Of a stretch of DNA of 64,000 bases, positions 1 to 9,461 are shown piece by piece. Source of the stretch: Natrinema salifodinae (GTDB lineage: Archaea; Halobacteriota; Halobacteria; Halobacteriales; Natrialbaceae); contig NZ_FOIS01000002.1 in NCBI RefSeq assembly GCF_900110455.1, positions 744,001 through 808,000 on the forward strand, written 5' to 3'. A program made the translations under genes and the position numbers. A model generated the notes under the pieces. The model saw only the letters and a list, made by a program, of their open reading frames with translations, was not told where the DNA came from and did no database searches. Position 1 is the first letter of the stretch; each line of letters opens with the position of its first letter.

Positions 1-11
1 GCAGTCAGTTA

Positions 12-17
12 TTTATA
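12..17 (+). promoter_or_regulatory. TATA box of thiC
   Basis: An AT-rich TTTATA element lies about 28 bases before the thiC start codon, the spacing expected for a leaderless haloarchaeal transcript. The window begins just upstream, so a BRE or longer regulatory leader cannot be judged. Confidence 0.55.
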
Positions 18-42
18 ACTCGATCATACAACCTAGTTATCG

Positions 43-1491
43 ATGGCACGAACGCAGATCCAGGCCGCCCGCGACGGAGCGATCACCGAGGAGATGGAAC
101 GCGTCGCCAAGCGCGAGAACCGCGATCCGGAGTTCGTCCGCGAGCAGGTCGCCGACGGCCAGGCGGTGATCCCGGCGAACGTCAACCACGACACGCTGGA
201 TCCGATGATCATCGGCCGCGAGTTCGCGACGAAGGTCAACGCCAATATCGGCAACAGCGAGACGACCAGCGACGTCGAAACGGAACTCGAGAAGCTCCAC
301 ACCGCGGTTCACTACGGCGCGGACACGGTGATGGACCTGGGGACCGGAAGCGATCTCGACGAGATCCGGGAGGCCCACGTCGACCACTCGCCGGTCCCGC
401 TCGGGACGGTGCCGCTGTACGAGGCGGTCAAACAGGCCGGCAGTCCCGAGGATATCACGAAAGACCTGCTGCTGGAGATCATCGAGAAACAGGCCGAGCA
501 GGGCGTCGACTACATGACGATCCACGCGGGTATCCTCGCCGAGCACCTGCCGCTGACCGACGGCCGGAAGACCGGGATCGTCTCGCGGGGCGGCTCGATC
601 ATGGCTTCGTGGATGGAGGAACACGGGGAACAGAATCCGTTCTACCAGGTCTTCCCCGAGATCTGCGAAATCTTCGCCGAGCACGACGTCACCTTCAGCC
701 TCGGGGACAGCCTCCGACCCGGCTGTCTCGCCGACGCCTGCGACGAGGCTCAGTACGCCGAACTCGACACACTGGGCGAACTCACCCGGATCGGCTGGGA
801 CCACGGGGTTCAGGTGATGGTCGAGGGACCAGGTCACGTCCCGATGCACAAGGTCGCCGAGAACGTCGAGCGCCAACAGGAGGTCTGCGACGGCGCGCCC
901 TTCTACGTGCTCGGACCGCTGGTGACCGACGTCGCGCCAGGCTACGACCACATCACCAGCGCGATCGGCGCCGCGATGGCGGCCCAGGCCGGCGCCGCGA
1001 TGCTGTGTTACGTCACGCCGAAGGAACACCTCGGGCTCCCCGAGGAGGAGGACGTCCGCGACGGCCTGGCGGCCTACCGGATCGCCGCCCACGCCGGCGA
1101 CGTCGCGAACGAGCGGCCGGGCGCTCGCGACTGGGACGACGCGCTCTCGGAAGCGCGCTACGAGTTCGACTGGCGCGAGCAGTTCCGCCTGGCGCTCGAT
1201 CCCGACCGCGCGCGGTCGTTCCACGACCAGACGCTGCCCGGCGACAACTACAAGGAGGCCCGCTTTTGCTCGATGTGCGGCGCCGAGTTCTGTTCGATGC
1301 GGATCGACCAGGACGCCCGTGCGGACGGCGAGATGGAGACGCTCGTCGACGACGAGGAGGGCACCGACCTCGAGTCCTCGCCCGCGGCGGAGGTCAACCG
1401 GCCGCCGGTCGGGACCCACGAGTCGGGCGACCTGCCACCGATGGCGGACCACGATCACGCGGACCCGCTCGAGGAACTCGGGGACAACTGA
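43..1491 (+). CDS. thiC: Phosphomethylpyrimidine synthase ThiC
   Basis: Radical-SAM enzyme that rearranges aminoimidazole ribotide into HMP phosphate, the pyrimidine half of thiamine. At 482 residues it has the length of the short archaeal/Firmicute form without the long N-terminal extension. The C-terminal CX2CX4C cluster motif (Cys409, Cys412, Cys417) that binds the 4Fe-4S centre is intact, and the barrel motifs such as EGPGHVPMH (about residue 265) and [19 protein letters not shown] are present. The C-terminal tail after the cluster is acidic and His/Asp-rich, a halophile addition. It has its own leaderless promoter and no thiamine gene follows it, so it appears monocistronic here. Confidence 0.97.
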   Translation: MARTQIQAARDGAITEEMERVAKRENRDPEFVREQVADGQAVIPANVNHDTLDPMIIGREFATKVNANIGNSETTSDVETELEKLHTAVHYGADTVMDLGTGSDLDEIREAHVDHSPVPLGTVPLYEAVKQAGSPEDITKDLLLEIIEKQAEQGVDYMTIHAGILAEHLPLTDGRKTGIVSRGGSIMASWMEEHGEQNPFYQVFPEICEIFAEHDVTFSLGDSLRPGCLADACDEAQYAELDTLGELTRIGWDHGVQVMVEGPGHVPMHKVAENVERQQEVCDGAPFYVLGPLVTDVAPGYDHITSAIGAAMAAQAGAAMLCYVTPKEHLGLPEEEDVRDGLAAYRIAAHAGDVANERPGARDWDDALSEARYEFDWREQFRLALDPDRARSFHDQTLPGDNYKEARFCSMCGAEFCSMRIDQDARADGEMETLVDDEEGTDLESSPAAEVNRPPVGTHESGDLPPMADHDHADPLEELGDN

Positions 1492-1636
1492 TCGCCGGCG
1501 ACACCCCCGAGACGGAGGGAGCGAAGTGGCGAGCCACCCCGACGACAGGTCGCTGGGCTTCGTATATCAAGATCGAATACAGTCACAGAGAATCGACCTC
1601 GTCTTTATCCGACAGAAGGTGGTCGGTCCGCTATCG

Positions 1637-2977
1637 ATGGCACCCCGACGGCGGACCCTACTTGCGGCGGTATCGACGGCAGCCGCGTCGACGGCGGCCG
1701 GCTGCGCCGACCTACTCGCCGGCGACACCGACGAGGAAACTTCCGACCCGGTCGACGACATCGCGACGGCGCTCGTCGAGGACCTGGCGAACGGGCGATT
1801 CGAGGAGGCCGGTGAGCGCTTCGCGTCGAACGAACAGGCACGACGCGGCGATCCCGGCCGACTCGAGCGGCTCTGGATGGCCTACACGTCGGTCGGCGGC
1901 GACTTCGAGGAGATCGGCGGCACCGACGTCCGAACCGAGAACGGATACGAACTGGTCGACGTCACCCTCTCGTTCGACGGCGGCGACCACGGCTGCGGCG
2001 TCGTCGTCGACGGGGACTCGAACGTCGTCGACTGCGGCGTCACCGACGAGTACCAGCGTCCGTCGTACGTCGACTCGGACGCGATCACCGACGCGGACGT
2101 GACGCTCTCGGTCCCCGACTGCTCGCTCCCGGGCGTCGTAACGACGCCCGCGGGCGACGACGGGGACGGGGGCGGCGTCCCCGGCGTCGTCCTCGTTCAC
2201 GACTCCGGGCCGGTGACCAAGGACTCCCCTAACGGCGGAACGAAGGCCTTCGCGGATCTGGCCGAGGGGCTCGCCACGCGGGGCGTCGCGACCCTCCGAT
2301 ACGACAAACGCATCCCCACGTGCGACGTCGCGCCCGGCGAATACACCCTCGACCGCGTCACCGTCGACGACGCGCTCGTCGCGGTCGATCGCCTCCGGGG
2401 CGTCGACGGCGTCGATTCGAATCGGATCGTCGTCGTCGGCCACGGCCTCGGTGGCCGGGCCGCGCCCCGGATCACCGCCCGAGACGGCGACCTCGCTGGC
2501 GTCGTCGGCCTGGCCGCGCCGGCACGGCCCTACCACGACCTGACCCTCGAGCAACTCGAGCACAAGGTCTCGATCGGCGACCACGAGTGGGACGACCTGG
2601 CGAACGTCCACGAGGCTTGGGCCGACCAGATCGAGCGTGTCCGCGAGGGTGAGTACGAAGCGGACGAACAGCTACTCGGTAAGCCGGGCGCGTTCTGGGA
2701 CAGCCTGGCGGCCTACGATCATCTCGAGGCCGCGGCGGGTCTCGAGACGCCGAGTTACTTCCTGCAGGGTGAGCGCGACTTCCAGGTCTCCGTCGGCGAC
2801 GACCTGGAGCTGTGGGAGGCCGAACTCACGGGTGATGCGAGCGTCGAGACCTACGAGGGACTCGATCACCTGTTCATGCCGGGCGAGGGCGAGTCCGTGG
2901 AGTTCGCGTACGCCCTCCGGAACAACGTAGCCGAGCGGGTCGTCGACGACCTCGCGGCCTGGATCGGGGAGCTGTAG
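1637..2977 (+). CDS. Lipoprotein-like alpha/beta hydrolase-fold protein, nucleophile missing
   Basis: The start at 1637 gives a Tat-like RR signal followed by a lipobox (AAGC at about residues 20-24), so the 446-residue product is probably exported and lipid-anchored. Residues about 35-130 resemble the DUF3887-type domain often found before such hydrolases; the rest is an alpha/beta hydrolase fold with the HDSGP oxyanion-region motif, a GERDFQV acid loop and a late His (GLDHLF). The nucleophile elbow, normally GHSLGG, reads GHGLGG here, so the catalytic Ser is replaced by Gly. The fold assignment is good; activity and substrate are unknown. Start choice rests on the signal peptide: an open frame extends upstream into thiC but has no conserved content. 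Confidence 0.85.
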   Translation: MAPRRRTLLAAVSTAAASTAAGCADLLAGDTDEETSDPVDDIATALVEDLANGRFEEAGERFASNEQARRGDPGRLERLWMAYTSVGGDFEEIGGTDVRTENGYELVDVTLSFDGGDHGCGVVVDGDSNVVDCGVTDEYQRPSYVDSDAITDADVTLSVPDCSLPGVVTTPAGDDGDGGGVPGVVLVHDSGPVTKDSPNGGTKAFADLAEGLATRGVATLRYDKRIPTCDVAPGEYTLDRVTVDDALVAVDRLRGVDGVDSNRIVVVGHGLGGRAAPRITARDGDLAGVVGLAAPARPYHDLTLEQLEHKVSIGDHEWDDLANVHEAWADQIERVREGEYEADEQLLGKPGAFWDSLAAYDHLEAAAGLETPSYFLQGERDFQVSVGDDLELWEAELTGDASVETYEGLDHLFMPGEGESVEFAYALRNNVAERVVDDLAAWIGEL

Positions 2978-3072
2978 TCCGTCGCTCCGCGAGACCGATA
3001 GCGGCGAGCCGTCGGTCCGACGGCCGCCGACACGACCGAGGATTGATACGTCGGTCGCCCCACCCACGCCGT

Positions 3073-3978
3073 ATGGGAACGGAGACGATTCGAGTCCTCC
3101 AGGTCGACGCGTTTACCGACGAACCGCTGACGGGGAACCCGGCAGGAGTCGTCCCGGACGCGGACGGCCTCTCGGCCGACCAGATGCAGGCGATCGCGGC
3201 CGAGATGGCCGTCAGCGAGACGGCGTTCCTCCGATCGAGCGCGGACGCCGACCGCCGGGTGCGGTACTTCACGCCGACCCAGGAGGTCGACCTCTGCGGG
3301 CACGCGACGATCGGGTCCTTCGCTCACCTCGCCGACGAGGGGCTCGAGCCAGGGACGACGACCCTCGAGACGAACGTCGGCGTCCTCGAGATCGAGGTCG
3401 GATCGGACGGCACGGTCTGGATGACTCAGGACGAGCCGACGATCCGCGAGGTCGACGTCGGCTACGACCGCGTCGCCGACGCCCTGGGCGTCGACCGGGC
3501 CGCGCTCGAGGGTGCGAGCGCGGACATCCCGCTCGCGGTCGCCTCGACCGGCCTCCCCTTCCTGATCGCACCGATTACCTACCTCTCGGACGTCGGCGAC
3601 GCCGACCCCGACATGGCGGCGATCGAGGCGCTCACCGACGACGTCGACGCGGCGGGCGTCTACCTCTTCACGTTCGACGCGCTCGACGCCGCGTCGACGC
3701 TGCACGGCCGCATGTTCGCGCCTGGCGCCGGCGTCCTGGAAGACCCCGTCACCGGCACTGCCAGCGGCGCCGTCGCCGCGTACCTCGACCGCTTCGGCGC
3801 GTTCGACGACGACCTCCCCGAGGAACTCCGGCTCGAACAGGGCCACTACGTCGACCGGCCCGGCCTGGTCCGCGTTCGCCTCGACGATTCGGTGCGGGTC
3901 GGGGGCCGCGGCGTGACGGTACTGGACGGGTCGATCGCCGTCCCCGCGGACGACGAGGACGAGATTCTCGAGGCCTGA
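3073..3978 (+). CDS. PhzF family isomerase/epimerase-like protein
   Basis: A 301-residue member of the phenazine-biosynthesis PhzF superfamily (diaminopimelate-epimerase fold). Visible family motifs are the N-terminal VDAFTDEPLTGNPAGVV, MAVSETAFL (the Glu is the usual catalytic acid/base), DLCGHATIGS around residue 75, and the second-domain DPVTGTASGAVAAYL. In archaea this family is not tied to phenazines; its substrate is generally unknown. The start at 3073 is the ATG just before the conserved beta strand. It stands 95 bases after the preceding gene and could share no clear operon. Confidence 0.92.
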   Translation: MGTETIRVLQVDAFTDEPLTGNPAGVVPDADGLSADQMQAIAAEMAVSETAFLRSSADADRRVRYFTPTQEVDLCGHATIGSFAHLADEGLEPGTTTLETNVGVLEIEVGSDGTVWMTQDEPTIREVDVGYDRVADALGVDRAALEGASADIPLAVASTGLPFLIAPITYLSDVGDADPDMAAIEALTDDVDAAGVYLFTFDALDAASTLHGRMFAPGAGVLEDPVTGTASGAVAAYLDRFGAFDDDLPEELRLEQGHYVDRPGLVRVRLDDSVRVGGRGVTVLDGSIAVPADDEDEILEA

Positions 3979-4020
3979 TCCGAATCGGAGTCGGCATCAG
4001 CGTCGGCGCCGGCGTCACAC

Positions 4021-4671
4021 TCAGGCGAGTGGATCGTCGCGATCGTCGTCGGTACTGTGGCTGTCGACGCTGGCACCGTCAGCGCTGTCCCCGCCGTCGC
4101 CGCTACCGGCATCGGTGTCGGCGGCATCGACTGGCGCGTTCGACGGACTCGAGGGCGGCAACGGCGCCGTCTCGGACGATCTCGATTCCACCCCCGATTC
4201 TAACTCCGGCGTCTCGTTTCCGGCGGCCGCGTCCTGCACGCGGTCCTCGTCGAACGTCGCGACGCGCTCGTCCGTCTCGAGCGCGTCGACTGTTCGCCGA
4301 GTCGCTTCGACTTCGGCTTCCAGTTCGGCCAGGCGGTCGTCGAGACCGTCGCGGACCTCGCTCGCGAGCCGCGTCGAGTCGAGCTGCTGGGCGGCGGCCC
4401 GTCCCGTCGCGCGGGGAAGGGTCACGAACAGCGCGTAGGTCTTCCCGAGTTGCCAGACCACGACGCCGAGGACGGTGAAGGCGACGGTGATCGTCGGATC
4501 GGCTCGCTCGAGGGCCGGACCGGGGTTCAGCGGATCGGCGAGTAGTGCAGTGATCGAACTGCCGAAGCCGACGAGCAGTCCGACCGCGACCAGCGCCAGG
4601 CCGAGTCCCAGCGCGCCGACGGCGATTGCGCGATAGACGAGCGTCCACCTGAGAGGATTTCGAAGATCCAT
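4021..4671 (-). CDS. Membrane protein with two N-terminal helices and a coiled coil
   Basis: A 216-residue protein that I do not recognise beyond its haloarchaeal look. Two hydrophobic helices (about residues 14-38 and 60-84) are followed by a run of heptads around residues 95-135 rich in Leu, Glu and Arg, then an acidic, Ser/Asp-rich disordered tail. A TATA-like GATTATACAAT lies about 25 bases upstream of the start (near 4690-4700), which supports 4671 as the start of a leaderless message. It converges with the PhzF gene. Confidence 0.75.
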   Translation of the reverse strand: MDLRNPLRWTLVYRAIAVGALGLGLALVAVGLLVGFGSSITALLADPLNPGPALERADPTITVAFTVLGVVVWQLGKTYALFVTLPRATGRAAAQQLDSTRLASEVRDGLDDRLAELEAEVEATRRTVDALETDERVATFDEDRVQDAAAGNETPELESGVESRSSETAPLPPSSPSNAPVDAADTDAGSGDGGDSADGASVDSHSTDDDRDDPLA

Positions 4672-4893
4672 ACCGGCGACAGATACTGGAATTGTATAAT
4701 CGCTACGAACGACAAATCGGGAGCGTGAAACGTTCGACCGTTCGCGACGAGGTCGTCGTTTGCCAGCAGTTCACGGTGTGAGGCCGCGATTCCTTCGAAG
4801 TTACATTCGTCCAATAGTGCCCCGGGATGGCCGCGGACGGTAGAAACTAATTCACTTGTGAGTTGCGATTTCGCGCAATTGTTCGCAACCTTC

Positions 4894-4899
4894 TTTATT
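4894..4899 (+). promoter_or_regulatory. TATA box of ppsA
   Basis: TTTATT about 28 bases upstream of the ATG at 4925. This spacing favours 4925 over an in-frame GTG at 4907 as the start of ppsA. Confidence 0.5.
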
Positions 4900-4924
4900 C
4901 GGTCCAGTGACCACGCAGGTAGAG

Positions 4925-7315
4925 ATGGCTGTACTCTGGCTGGACGAGATCGGTGCCGGTGACCTGGAGAAGGTCGGCGGTAAAGGTGCTTCCCTGGGCG
5001 AGCTCACGGGCGCGGGGCTCCCCGTCCCATCGGGATTCGTGGTGACCGCTGGGACCTATCGATCGTTCATCGAAGCGGCCGAGATCGACGAGGAACTGTT
5101 CGAGGTCGTCGACGTCGACGTCGAGGACTCGGCCGCGTTGGCCGAGGCGGCCGACCGCGCGCAGGAACTCATCCTCGAAACGCCGTTCCCGGACGCGCTC
5201 CGCGAGGAGATCCTCGACTCCTACCACGAGATCGACACGGACGGGGCGAGGTCGTCCGATCGCGAGACGTCGTCCGGCGCAGGCGACGCGTTCGTCGCCG
5301 TGCGCTCGTCGGCGACGGCCGAGGACCTGCCCGATGCCTCCTTCGCTGGGCAACAGGAGACGTTTCTCAACATCACCGAGGAGGACTTACTCGACCGAGT
5401 TCGGGAGTGCTGGGCCTCCCTGTTCACCCAGCGAGCGATCTACTACCGCCAGGAGCAGGGCTTCGACCACTCTGCCGTGAACATCGCGGTCGTCGTCCAG
5501 CAGATGGTCGACGCCGAGAAGTCCGGCGTGATGTTCACGAGCCACCCCTCGACGGGCGATCCGACGATGATCATCGAGGCCGCGTGGGGGCTCGGCGAGG
5601 CCGTCGTCTCGGGGGCCGTCTCCCCGGACAACTACGTCGTCGACCGCCAGGACCGCGACGTCGACGTCACCGTCGCCGAGAAGAAGGTGATGCACGAGAA
5701 AGACGAGGAGACCGGCGAGACGGTCGAACGTGAGGTCCCCGAAGACAAGCGCAACGCGCGAGTCCTCGCCGACGACGAGATCGACGCCCTCATGGACCTC
5801 GGCGAGCGCGTCGAGGATCACTACGGCGAGCCCCAGGACGTCGAGTGGGCCGTCTTCGAGGGAGACGTCTACATGCTCCAGTCGCGTCCGATCACGACGA
5901 TCGACGAGAGCGGCGACGTCGCGGTCGATGCGGACACCGGCAGCGTCGACGCCGCGAAGGGGCTGACCGACGGCAGCGGCGGCGTCAAGGCCGCTGACAG
6001 CGGGAGCGCCGACGCGGCCGACGCGGGCTCGAACGGCTCCGGCGAGGTCATCGTCGACGGTCTGGGCTCGAGCCCTGGCACCGTCAGCGGAGCCGCGCGG
6101 ATCGTCACTAAGCTCGACGACCTCGACAAGGTCGGTGAGGGCGATATCATCGTCACCGAGATGACGATGCCCGACATGGTCCCCGCGATGAAACGAGCCT
6201 CGGGGATCGTCACCGACGAGGGCGGCATGACCAGCCACGCCGCCATCGTCTCGCGGGAACTGGGCGTTCCCGCCGTCGTCGGAACGACCAACGCCACGAC
6301 CGTCCTGGAGGACGGCCAGGTCGTCACGCTCGACGGCGACAAGGGCCAGATACTCGAGGGCGCGGAGATCGAACCCGAAGAGGAGACCGAGCCGGTCGAG
6401 GAGGTCCGCCCGCAGTCGCCGGTCAAGCCGATGACCGCGACGGAGGTCAAGGTCAACGTCTCCATTCCGGAGGCCGCAGAGCGCGCGGCCGCGACCGGCG
6501 CCGACGGCGTCGGCCTGCTGCGTATGGAGCACATGATCCTCTCGCTGAACCAGACCCCGGCGAAGTTCATCGCCGAGAACGGCGAGGACGCCTACATCCA
6601 GGAACTCGTCCAGGGGGTCCGCAACGTCGCCGACGAGTTCTATCCCCGGCCCGTCCGCGTGCGCACCCTCGACGCGCCGACCGACGAGTTCCGCCAGCTC
6701 GAGGGCGGCGAGGACGAACCCAAAGAGCACAACCCGATGCTCGGCTACCGGGGGATCCGGCGCTCGCTCGACCGGCCCGACGTCTTCGCCCACGAGCTCG
6801 AGGCGTTCCGCCGGCTCTACGAGATGGGCTACGACAACGTCGAGATCATGTTCCCGCTGGTCAACGACGCCGAGGACATCTATCGCGCGAAGGACCTGAT
6901 GAAGAAGGCCGGGATCGACCCCGAGAAGCGCAAGTGGGGCGCGATGATCGAGACGCCCGCCTCCGCGCTGTCCGTCGAGGAGATGGCCAAGGCGGGCATC
7001 GACTTCGCCTCCTTCGGCACCAACGACCTCACCCAGTACACGCTCGCGGTCGACCGCAACAACGAGCACGTCGCCGACCGCTTCGACGAACTCCACCCCG
7101 CCGTCTTGCGCCTGATCGGCGACGTCATCGAGACCTGCCGCGAACACGACGTCGACACCAGCATCTGCGGCCAGGCGGGCTCGAAACCGGAGATGGTTCA
7201 GTTCCTCGTCAACGAGGGCGTCAACTCCATCTCGGCGAACATCGACGCGGTCCGCGACGTTCAACACGAGGTCAAGCGGGTCGAGCAGAAGCTCCTGCTC
7301 GAGTCGGTTCGGTAA
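4925..7315 (+). CDS. ppsA: Phosphoenolpyruvate synthase
   Basis: Converts pyruvate, ATP and water to phosphoenolpyruvate, AMP and phosphate; the entry step of gluconeogenesis. Domain order in the 796 residues is the standard one: ATP-grasp domain (KVGGKGASLGEL; VRSSATAEDL about residue 125), phosphohistidine swivel domain with GGMTSHAAIVSRE (catalytic His near 438), and TIM-barrel PEP domain ending with the catalytic Cys of TSICGQAG (about residue 747). Between the first two domains there is an Ala/Asp/Gly/Ser-rich linker (roughly residues 335-375) longer than in bacterial homologues. The start at 4925 matches the usual N-terminus and the TATA spacing. A T5 tract follows at 7348-7352. Confidence 0.97.
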   Translation: MAVLWLDEIGAGDLEKVGGKGASLGELTGAGLPVPSGFVVTAGTYRSFIEAAEIDEELFEVVDVDVEDSAALAEAADRAQELILETPFPDALREEILDSYHEIDTDGARSSDRETSSGAGDAFVAVRSSATAEDLPDASFAGQQETFLNITEEDLLDRVRECWASLFTQRAIYYRQEQGFDHSAVNIAVVVQQMVDAEKSGVMFTSHPSTGDPTMIIEAAWGLGEAVVSGAVSPDNYVVDRQDRDVDVTVAEKKVMHEKDEETGETVEREVPEDKRNARVLADDEIDALMDLGERVEDHYGEPQDVEWAVFEGDVYMLQSRPITTIDESGDVAVDADTGSVDAAKGLTDGSGGVKAADSGSADAADAGSNGSGEVIVDGLGSSPGTVSGAARIVTKLDDLDKVGEGDIIVTEMTMPDMVPAMKRASGIVTDEGGMTSHAAIVSRELGVPAVVGTTNATTVLEDGQVVTLDGDKGQILEGAEIEPEEETEPVEEVRPQSPVKPMTATEVKVNVSIPEAAERAAATGADGVGLLRMEHMILSLNQTPAKFIAENGEDAYIQELVQGVRNVADEFYPRPVRVRTLDAPTDEFRQLEGGEDEPKEHNPMLGYRGIRRSLDRPDVFAHELEAFRRLYEMGYDNVEIMFPLVNDAEDIYRAKDLMKKAGIDPEKRKWGAMIETPASALSVEEMAKAGIDFASFGTNDLTQYTLAVDRNNEHVADRFDELHPAVLRLIGDVIETCREHDVDTSICGQAGSKPEMVQFLVNEGVNSISANIDAVRDVQHEVKRVEQKLLLESVR

Positions 7316-7347
7316 CGGAACCGGTCTGCCCTCGTTCCCGGGTTCGG

Positions 7348-7352
7348 TTTTT
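7348..7352 (+). terminator. Possible T-tract terminator after ppsA
   Basis: TTTTT about 33 bases after the ppsA stop codon. Archaeal polymerase can stop at such U-tracts without a hairpin; this is position-based inference. Confidence 0.35.
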
Positions 7353-7403
7353 CGCGGTTGCAGCGGTTGTACTCGCGTTCGCGTCCCTCATCGCCGCCTG
7401 CGA

Positions 7404-7652
7404 CTACTGTAGCCACGGCGACGGCCACGTCCCAATCCCCGCACTCACCCCCGCCGACGAAACGATACCGATGAGGACCAGGCCGAGGCCGGTGAGCATG
7501 AGAATCGCCGCGATCAGTGCGGTCAACAGTTGCAGGGACCGGCGCGCCTCGGGTGGCACCTCGAGCCGGGGGTAGAGCCGGCGGCCGGCGACGAGAAACC
7601 CGATTCCGAGCGCGAGGGCCCCGAGCCCGAAGGCGAGAAGTTGCGCGTCCAT
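7404..7652 (-). CDS. Small membrane protein, two helices
   Basis: An 82-residue protein with two hydrophobic segments (about residues 5-24 and 42-66) separated by a basic, Pro-containing loop. No known family recognised. A run of six T residues on the coding strand (7679-7684 of the plus strand as A) sits about 29 bases before the start and could serve as the TATA element. It converges with ppsA. Confidence 0.6.
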   Translation of the reverse strand: MDAQLLAFGLGALALGIGFLVAGRRLYPRLEVPPEARRSLQLLTALIAAILMLTGLGLVLIGIVSSAGVSAGIGTWPSPWLQ

Positions 7653-7964
7653 GCCACCCGTCTACCAGCGGTAGTGTCAAAAAAGGGTACTGCGCTCTCG
7701 ATCGGACGCGGACGCGAACGCGAACCCGACCGTGGACTCACCCGCTGGACGCCTGGCCCTCGATGCCGAGACCGGCCGGCGCCCCGACGGCGATCGTGCA
7801 GGCGTCGATTGCGACGACCGAGAGCGGGGCGAACGCGGCCGCCGAGGTTCAGGTTCCAGGCCAGCGCATTCGTTGGTCGGTCGCTCACCCATCCCTGCGG
7901 CCGGCACACGAGAGGGACAGGTGACGGGGAAAGGTCCATGATGCAGGCCGGCCTGCGTTCTGGT
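7653..7964. other. Intergenic stretch with no convincing gene
   Basis: About 310 bases between a leftward and a rightward gene. All open frames here are short, Arg/Pro/Ser-rich and typical of random high-GC sequence. One short minus-strand stretch (about 7745-7850) encodes a hydrophobic, protein-like run of some 33 residues but is closed upstream by a stop; it may be a decayed membrane-protein fragment. Confidence 0.4.
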
Positions 7965-8657
7965 ATGAGCGACCGTTCGGACGAGGTGACGCGGACCCGG
8001 GACCGAGAACCGGAGCCGAACCCGGACCGGGACGCCCCCGCCACCGACGACCTCCTCGAAGAGACGGATCGCCTGCTTTCCGAAACGGGGGCCGGGACGG
8101 ATCCGGGAACGGGTGGGAGCACCGAACCCGGCGACGCGTCCGCCGCGTCCTCGACCGCCCCGAGTTCGGCCGGCGGAGATTCCCTGCTGGGTTCGAGTGC
8201 CGGTGCCGGATCCGAGTTCGAACCCGACTCCGGAACCGAGCGCGACGATAGCGACTCCAGCGGAAGTACCGTGCGGTCTCTCCTGTCCCCGCTTGCGTCG
8301 CGGCTCTCGCTCGGGCGGTACTTCTCGCCGAAGGCGTATTTCGCGCTCGTGCTCCTCGTCGGTGTCGGCTTACTCGTCGGCGCGACCGCGCTCCCGTTCG
8401 CCGGCCGCATGCTCGGCATGTTCGCCACCGCCTTCGCCGTCGGCCTGGTCACGTCGAAGCGGCGCTATCTCGAGATGAGCGCCGCCGGCCTCTCCGTCGG
8501 CGGCGTCGCCGCCGTGCTCAACCACCTCGTCTTCGCCGTCGCCGGCGCCGGCCAGGCCGTCGTCGCCGTCGGCGCAACGGTCGGCCTGGTCGCGTCCGTC
8601 GGGGGGTACTACTTCGGTCGCGACTTGCGGGACGGACTGCAACGAGATATCGATTGA
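7965..8657 (+). CDS. Membrane protein with disordered acidic N-terminus
   Basis: A 230-residue protein. Residues 1-105 are low-complexity and dominated by Asp, Glu, Gly, Ser and Pro; residues about 125-225 hold four hydrophobic helices with Gly/Ala/Val-rich spacing. Two in-frame ATGs lie just upstream (7938 and 7941); 7965 is chosen because the sequence before it adds nothing protein-like, but the start is not certain. Function unknown; the helix-rich C-terminal part resembles small haloarchaeal membrane proteins of no assigned role. Confidence 0.75.
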   Translation: MSDRSDEVTRTRDREPEPNPDRDAPATDDLLEETDRLLSETGAGTDPGTGGSTEPGDASAASSTAPSSAGGDSLLGSSAGAGSEFEPDSGTERDDSDSSGSTVRSLLSPLASRLSLGRYFSPKAYFALVLLVGVGLLVGATALPFAGRMLGMFATAFAVGLVTSKRRYLEMSAAGLSVGGVAAVLNHLVFAVAGAGQAVVAVGATVGLVASVGGYYFGRDLRDGLQRDID

Positions 8658-8704
8658 GAACCGTCCGGTGCCCGGTGGTCGAAGTCCGCGGCTCGGCGTT
8701 CGGC

Positions 8705-9364
8705 TCAGCCGGTCATCGTCAGCTCCCAGCCGCGCTCGGTCCGGCGAACCACGCCGTTGTCGGCCATCACTTCGAGCAGTTCGGCGACGACCTCGCGGGG
8801 GGCGTCGACGTCCTCGCTGAGTTCGCCGACGGACTTCGGATCCGAGCGAACGCTCGCGAGCACGTCGGCGTAGATCCGGCTCTCCGGGCCGGCGCCGACG
8901 GTCTCCGAGACTTGATCGAGCACGTCGCAGAGCCGGCCTTGAACCCATCGCTGGGCCAGCGACAGTTCGTTCTCGAGCTGTTCTAACTCCTGTAACACGG
9001 CGAGTAATTCGTCGAGATCGTTGGTTTCGCCCCAGGAGATATCGAGCGAGAGATGGCGACACGTCGTGATGTCGAAACTGTTGTTGGCCGGGTAGGCGCT
9101 CTTGCTCGCGAACCCGTACGGCGAGACGGAGACCTCGAGTCGGATGTTGCGGGCGATATGGAAGTACTTCCGCCGCTGGTCGTCGACGCGGCTCTCGATC
9201 AGTCCCGCCTCCTCGAGTTTCCGTAAGTGTTCGATAACCGCCTTGGGACTCACGCCGAGATACTCCGAGATTTCGGTGACATAACAGGGTTTGCGGGCGA
9301 GTAACCGGAGAATCCGCCTCCGGTTTTCGTTCCCGAGCAAATCCAACAACGCGGCGGAGTCCAT
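8705..9364 (-). CDS. ArsR-type winged-helix transcription regulator
   Basis: A 219-residue DNA-binding protein. The N-terminal 80 residues form an ArsR-like winged helix (LLGNENRRRILRLLARKP, then the recognition helix in GVSPKAVIEHLRKLEEAGLI and the wing DQRRKYFHI). The middle holds a helical pair around residues 120-160 and the C-terminal 60 residues look like a second small winged helix. The start at 9364 is selected because residues upstream in the open frame are low-complexity. It lies 97 bases downstream of, and on the same strand as, the secreted coiled-coil gene, so they may be linked. Confidence 0.88.
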   Translation of the reverse strand: MDSAALLDLLGNENRRRILRLLARKPCYVTEISEYLGVSPKAVIEHLRKLEEAGLIESRVDDQRRKYFHIARNIRLEVSVSPYGFASKSAYPANNSFDITTCRHLSLDISWGETNDLDELLAVLQELEQLENELSLAQRWVQGRLCDVLDQVSETVGAGPESRIYADVLASVRSDPKSVGELSEDVDAPREVVAELLEVMADNGVVRRTERGWELTMTG

Positions 9365-9461
9365 CGAGAGGCCGTTAGTGGTCGCCGCTGAAAAGCGTGT
9401 CTGCTCGTTGGAATTGGTGTGGGAGACGTCCGCAGAAGGTGTGAGGGCAGTCGTCCGCCGG

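Noticed and set aside
37-1458. Long antisense frame opposite thiC (and similar ones opposite ppsA, PhoX, HerA, gpmI and others)
   Set aside because: High G+C in this genome leaves long stop-free antisense frames; these have Arg/Val/Leu/Asp-biased composition, no motifs and no promoter, and the sense gene is clear.
7677-7941. Short frames on both strands between the small membrane protein and the disordered membrane protein
   Set aside because: Arg/Pro/Ser-rich, no conserved motif, no start signal; a short minus-strand hydrophobic run is interrupted by a stop upstream.
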